Part shown: positions 60,580 to 64,000 of the stretch, piece by piece | Position numbering within the stretch: position 1 is the first letter of the stretch | How the letters are laid out: each line of letters starts with the position of its first letter | Assembly: GCA_000987045.1 (NCBI GenBank) | Contig: LAKY01000016.1 | Coordinates: 62,001-126,000, forward strand | Reading direction: 5' to 3' | DNA: 64,000 nt | Source of the DNA: Clostridiales bacterium PH28_bin88 | GTDB lineage: Bacteria > Bacillota > PH28-bin88 | Translations under genes and position numbers: made by a program | Notes under the pieces: model-generated | What the model was told of the DNA's origin: nothing | Databases searched by the model: none | Seen by the model: only the letters and a program-made list of their open reading frames with translations

Positions 60580-61632
60580 TTACTCCAATAATTCCCATCT
60601 AATTGGAGTTCCCTTTCTAATATCTTGTTTAATTCGTTTTCCCAGCAAGACCTCGTAGTATTTCGGCGGTAAACCCAGCCCCGGCCTAACCGCTCGTAAG
60701 TTTTCTTTTGTCAAGACATCACCAGCCTTCATATCCTGAACAATGTAGAGGGAACGGCGATACCGCATAGAAGCCGTTTCCTTTTCTGTTGGACCGTAGC
60801 TTATTTGGCCCAATGCCTGCCATGCCCGTTCACTCTCAATGACCAGTGAACGCATTTCCTCCGGTTCCAGGGAAAAAGCGGAATCCACTCCGCCGTCGGC
60901 GCGGGAGAGGGTAAAGTGTTTTTCGATCACAGTGGCCCCCAGGGCAATACTGGCAACGGCCACGCCGATCCCCACGGTATGGTCTGACAAACCTACTTCA
61001 CACCGAAACAGTTCACGCATGTGGGGAATAGTAAAAATATTGGTATTCTCAGGTGACGCTGGATAGGTGCTGGTGCATTTCAAGAGTATTAAGTCTTGGC
61101 AACCCGCTTCCCGCGCGACACGAACGGTTTCATCAAGCTCAGCTACAGTCGCCATACCGGTAGAAATGAGCATCGGCTTACCTGTAGCGGCTACCTTGCG
61201 AATGAGCGGGAGATCGGTGTTTTCAAAAGACGCGATCTTATAGCAAGGAACATCCAACGATTCTAAAAAGTCTACTGCTTTATGGTCAAAAGGGGTACTA
61301 AATCCAATGATCCCGAGTTCTTTGCAGCGGTCAAAAATCGGCTGATGCCATTCCCAGGGGGTGTAGGCTTCTTGATAAAGCTTATACAGGGATTTTCCCT
61401 TCCATAAGCAATTAGGGTCATCAATATAAAATTCACCGTCATTAATATCCAGGGTCATCGTGTCAGCAGTATACGTTTGAATCTTGAGCGCGTGCACCCC
61501 CGCACGTGCGGCCGTTTCCACAATCTCCAACGCTCGCTCTATCGACCGGTTATGATTGCCGGACATCTCCGCGATGATCAACGGAGGGTAACCTGTGCCT
61601 ATCTTCTTCCTGTTAATAATTATTTCTTTCAT
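60580..61632 (-). CDS. pseI: Pseudaminic acid synthase PseI
   Basis: 350 aa from ATG 61632, overlapping pseH by 4 nt. NeuB-type TIM barrel: PLIIAEMSGNHNRSIERALEI, KIQTYTADTMTL, GFSTPFDHKAVDFLESLDVPCYKIASFE, GLSDHTVGIGVAVASIALGATVIEKHFTL, plus a C-terminal SAF domain (YIVQDMKAGDVLTKENLRAVRPGLGLPPKYYEVLLGK). Condenses the diacetamido hexose with PEP. The YIDDPNCLWKGKSLYKLY segment favours PseI over NeuB or LegI. Confidence 0.92.
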   Translation of the reverse strand: MKEIIINRKKIGTGYPPLIIAEMSGNHNRSIERALEIVETAARAGVHALKIQTYTADTMTLDINDGEFYIDDPNCLWKGKSLYKLYQEAYTPWEWHQPIFDRCKELGIIGFSTPFDHKAVDFLESLDVPCYKIASFENTDLPLIRKVAATGKPMLISTGMATVAELDETVRVAREAGCQDLILLKCTSTYPASPENTNIFTIPHMRELFRCEVGLSDHTVGIGVAVASIALGATVIEKHFTLSRADGGVDSAFSLEPEEMRSLVIESERAWQALGQISYGPTEKETASMRYRRSLYIVQDMKAGDVLTKENLRAVRPGLGLPPKYYEVLLGKRIKQDIRKGTPIRWELLE

Positions 61633-62192
61633 GATTTCGCACCGCCGCCAAGACATAATCTCGCTAATCTGCTTTTCAATTTCATCCAGTCTTCATTAAA
61701 GAGAGCCATAGCGATAACGTCTTCATAATGGCCATTTTTCATTACATGTTTTATCAAGCGACCTTCTTCAGCAAAACCTAATTGTTGATGAAATCTGATG
61801 CTCGGCGTATTAAAAGCCAATGCCTCTGCGCATAATTTCCGAATTCCTAATCCTTCAAAAATGTATTCCAACGCAAGATACCCCATCACCAAACCAGTCC
61901 CCTGAGGGATGTCAACCTCTCCCAAGTAGAAACCCCAGGAACACTTATTATTCCGCTTATCTAGGCGAACCACATTGACCACCCCAACCGGGCGCTCTTG
62001 ATATTCAAAAATCTTGTAAATAGCGTTTTGTTCCTGCCTTACTCTTTCAAACCATCCCCGATGCTCTTCCATGGTGATGACCTGATCAGTATACATGACC
62101 GCTCGAATGCGGTCGGAATTGCGCCATTCCAACACCTTTTCCAAATCGGCGTCTTCCATCTCCCTAAGCCTATAATCCTCACGCCGTGGCAT
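61629..62192 (-). CDS. pseH: Pseudaminic acid pathway N-acetyltransferase PseH
   Basis: 187 aa GNAT protein: YRLREMEDADLEKVLEWRNSDRIRAVMYTD, YEYQERPVGVVNVVRLDKRNNKCSWGFYLG-type core, acetyl-CoA loop IPQGTGLVMGYLALEYIFEGLGIRKLCAEALAFNTPSIRFHQQLGF. Acetylates the C4 amine of the pathway sugar. Between pseI and pseG, overlapping both. Confidence 0.92.
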   Translation of the reverse strand: MPRREDYRLREMEDADLEKVLEWRNSDRIRAVMYTDQVITMEEHRGWFERVRQEQNAIYKIFEYQERPVGVVNVVRLDKRNNKCSWGFYLGEVDIPQGTGLVMGYLALEYIFEGLGIRKLCAEALAFNTPSIRFHQQLGFAEEGRLIKHVMKNGHYEDVIAMALFNEDWMKLKSRLARLCLGGGAKS

Positions 62193-63294
62193 GGTTTCCC
62201 TCCCTGAGAGCTTGCACTACTGCGACTTCACCCTCAATTGAAACGCTTTCCATTAACCGCATGGCCCTTTCACCCATTTCTTTTAGCGCTTCCGGATTAT
62301 CAATAGCTTTTTTAACTGCCTCCATCAATCTCTCTGGGCTAACACCGCTACTCCACCCCAAATTCCACGTTGCACCGGCCCCTGCAACGGAGGCAGTGGC
62401 TTCTAACTGATTTGGTGCAACAACCAAAGTTATAGAGGGCAATCCTAAAATGCACCGCTCCCATGTTGCGGAGCCACCCGCACCAATCGCCAGATCCGCA
62501 TCCGCCATTAACTGCGCCATATTATCAACTTGGCAATAAAAATTTACATTTGGCATAACAGAACAAAGTCTCTTGACCTGCTCCACATGTGGATTGGCGC
62601 CACCCACAACCGCATCTACAGCAATATCCCATCGGTTTAGTAAACGGATCGCCTCTAACGCCTTTGTGGTTTCATTGGCCGGATCGCTTCCGCCGAAGAA
62701 GATCAAAATGCGTTTAACACTGCCATTGCGTTTCCTTAAGTTCTTCCGCGCTGCCCTGAATTGCGGGCGCAGTAGTGCATATTGCGGTCCGAGCAGCTTA
62801 CGGCAATCCTTCGGAACCAGCCCTTCATAGCGAGTTTCGATGTTCTGATAGAGATTTTGGTCGAGCAATAAATCGCAGTCATGAGACCGGTCAGCCAAGT
62901 CGTCAATCACCATGATTTTCTTGACTAACGGCCTTAGATACGTCTCCCATCGATGATCCAGGGAATAGTGGTCAACAATCAACCAGTCAATATCCTCTTC
63001 ATCTTTCTTCAAAACAGCTTGAGTTTGTTCCGCATCGGACTGCCAATCGACACGTAATCGTTCTACATGTGTTAAATCTCGATAGGCATCATTGACATGT
63101 TGTTCGGTATAGGGCAACCGGTGAACCTGGCAGCCCTTATTTTCAACGAAATCGCAGAAGTTGCCGGGTAACTCATGACAAACGAAAGAAACCCTGGCAC
63201 CTTTTCTGCAAAGGGCATCTGCTAGCGTTAGACACCGCATCAAATGGCCACTACCTATTTGCACGGATGCATCAACACGAAAGACGAAATTCAT
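62179..63294 (-). CDS. pseG: UDP-sugar hydrolase PseG
   Basis: 371 aa GT-B-like hydrolase: FRVDASVQIGSGHLMRCLTLADAL (UDP-binding GSGHxxR), WLIVDHYSLDHRWETYLRP, ILIFFGGSDPANETTKALEAI, ADLAIGAGGSATWERCILGLPSI. Releases UDP before the PseI condensation. Overlaps pseH by 14 nt. Confidence 0.93.
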   Translation of the reverse strand: MNFVFRVDASVQIGSGHLMRCLTLADALCRKGARVSFVCHELPGNFCDFVENKGCQVHRLPYTEQHVNDAYRDLTHVERLRVDWQSDAEQTQAVLKKDEEDIDWLIVDHYSLDHRWETYLRPLVKKIMVIDDLADRSHDCDLLLDQNLYQNIETRYEGLVPKDCRKLLGPQYALLRPQFRAARKNLRKRNGSVKRILIFFGGSDPANETTKALEAIRLLNRWDIAVDAVVGGANPHVEQVKRLCSVMPNVNFYCQVDNMAQLMADADLAIGAGGSATWERCILGLPSITLVVAPNQLEATASVAGAGATWNLGWSSGVSPERLMEAVKKAIDNPEALKEMGERAMRLMESVSIEGEVAVVQALREGNHATA

Positions 63295-63312
63295 ATCCTG
63301 CTTGTGCCATCC

Positions 63313-64000
63313 TTATCGTAACTTAAACAGGGGTTCTAAAGGTTTGCAGCGAAGATATTTTCCCAGGGCTAACCCATCAACCGCTTCTCTTAATACCGGA
63401 AACACTTCATTATAAGCGTCTAAAAGCTGTGTTACCTCAGCATCACCGTGCGCATAGCTCATGTTATGCGTACCTAGAGTTAAAATCCCTCTGGCAAACA
63501 TCTCCTGGAGAAACAGTGTTTTAATCTCCCATTGGCTATACGGGCCAGCATCTTTAATCAGCAAAAACGACCAGGTTGGATGGCCCGAGAGGGATACAAT
63601 ATGGTGAATCCCGTGACGGTCAATCAGTTCCCGCACACCAGCCCGCACTTTGAGCCCCTGCGTTGTCATCGTCTCGACAACCGGCTGTTGTTGTAATTTG
63701 GTCATCGTCGCCAATGCAGCCGCCAGCGAAAGTGCCTCACCGCCGAAAGTAAAGGAAAAGAAAATCTCTTCCATAAGTCGCATAATCTCTGCTCGGCCTG
63801 TCACCACAGATACCGGGTAGCCGTTAGCCAAACCTTTGCCAAAAGTAGCTAAATCAGGAATAACGCCAAAGTACTGCTGGGCACCACCATTAGCATAGCG
63901 AAAACCTGTGATGGTCTCGTCGAAAATCAAGAGGGCGCCGTTCTGATGCGTAAGCTCTTTGACGCCTTCCAGAAAAGCGTTTTCCGGTTCTACCGCATTC
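63313..64000 (-). CDS. Class III (GSA-type) PLP aminotransferase, 5' end outside window
   Basis: The last ~228 residues, open to the window edge. LLIFDETITGFRY gives the PLP Asp region and ATFGKGLANGYPVSVVTG the Schiff-base Lys; FFSFTFGGEALSLAAALAT follows as in glutamate-1-semialdehyde aminomutases and related sugar or amino-acid aminotransferases. It is not PseC (a DegT-type enzyme). Its position 18 bp upstream of pseG suggests a role in the same nonulosonic acid or a related modification. Confidence 0.85.
   Translation of the reverse strand, partial: NAVEPENAFLEGVKELTHQNGALLIFDETITGFRYANGGAQQYFGVIPDLATFGKGLANGYPVSVVTGRAEIMRLMEEIFFSFTFGGEALSLAAALATMTKLQQQPVVETMTTQGLKVRAGVRELIDRHGIHHIVSLSGHPTWSFLLIKDAGPYSQWEIKTLFLQEMFARGILTLGTHNMSYAHGDAEVTQLLDAYNEVFPVLREAVDGLALGKYLRCKPLEPLFKLR

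Overview
The window reads as a chromosome segment of a flagellated, spore-forming anaerobe of the Firmicutes, most like the Peptococcaceae/Thermoanaerobacterales. The signs are an alpha/beta-type small acid-soluble spore protein, Ku, FdhD, a multiheme NapC/NrfH-like cytochrome, a clostridial-style fla/che operon with CheC/CheD and FliY, AGGAGG ribosome sites, and a HdrABC-FlxABCD electron-transfer operon. The genus is inference. Nearly everything is on the minus strand. No tRNA, rRNA, transposase or CRISPR array was seen.

Layout from left to right. (1) 1-3140: the 3'-truncated end of a chemoreceptor gene, an autoregulated Fur/PerR-type repressor, a YlbF-family protein, a strongly structured intergenic stretch and a small acidic ORF. 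(2) 3130-14833: an accessory cluster around an unusual B12-dependent mutase. A small subunit and a fused B12-domain/TIM-barrel subunit are followed by a P-loop protein. Nearby are a permease, a FAD oxidoreductase with a Cys motif, a fold-type-I PLP enzyme, RidA, a small conserved protein, an FCD-type regulator and a Na+/Ca2+-type exchanger. It looks like an amino-acid catabolic locus of unknown substrate. (3) 15100-21747: hdrCBA-flxDCBA. Both hdrA and flxD (mvhD family) contain an in-frame UGA exactly where the family has a conserved Cys, each followed by a SECIS-like hairpin, so both are read here as selenoproteins. A Rex-like operator lies upstream. (4) 22119-27627: mixed genes (Na/Pi symporter, geranylgeranyl-reductase-like flavoprotein, pentaheme cytochrome, glycine-rich stress protein, fdhD, ku, spore protein). 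(5) 27701-60377: a nearly uninterrupted flagellar and chemotaxis gene run transcribed leftward, from flaG/fliD/fliS through flgBC-fliEFGHIJK-flgD-flgE-motAB-fliLNOPQR-flhBAFG-sigma28 to cheDRCY, fliM, fliY and a chemoreceptor. (6) 60580-64000: pseI, pseH, pseG and a partial class III aminotransferase, the pseudaminic-acid-type sugar pathway used to glycosylate flagellin.

How they fit together. A c-di-GMP-I riboswitch with an overlapping terminator sits ahead of flgB and probably sets flagellar expression. FliA, FliS, FlaG and the pse genes serve filament assembly and decoration. The Hdr-Flx complex should couple NAD(P)H, ferredoxin and a disulfide or thiol acceptor by flavin-based electron bifurcation. 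Its position directly upstream of the mutase cluster suggests, but does not prove, that it disposes of electrons from that catabolism. Two families of imperfect palindromic intergenic repeats lie at gene ends, several touching or overlapping stop codons.
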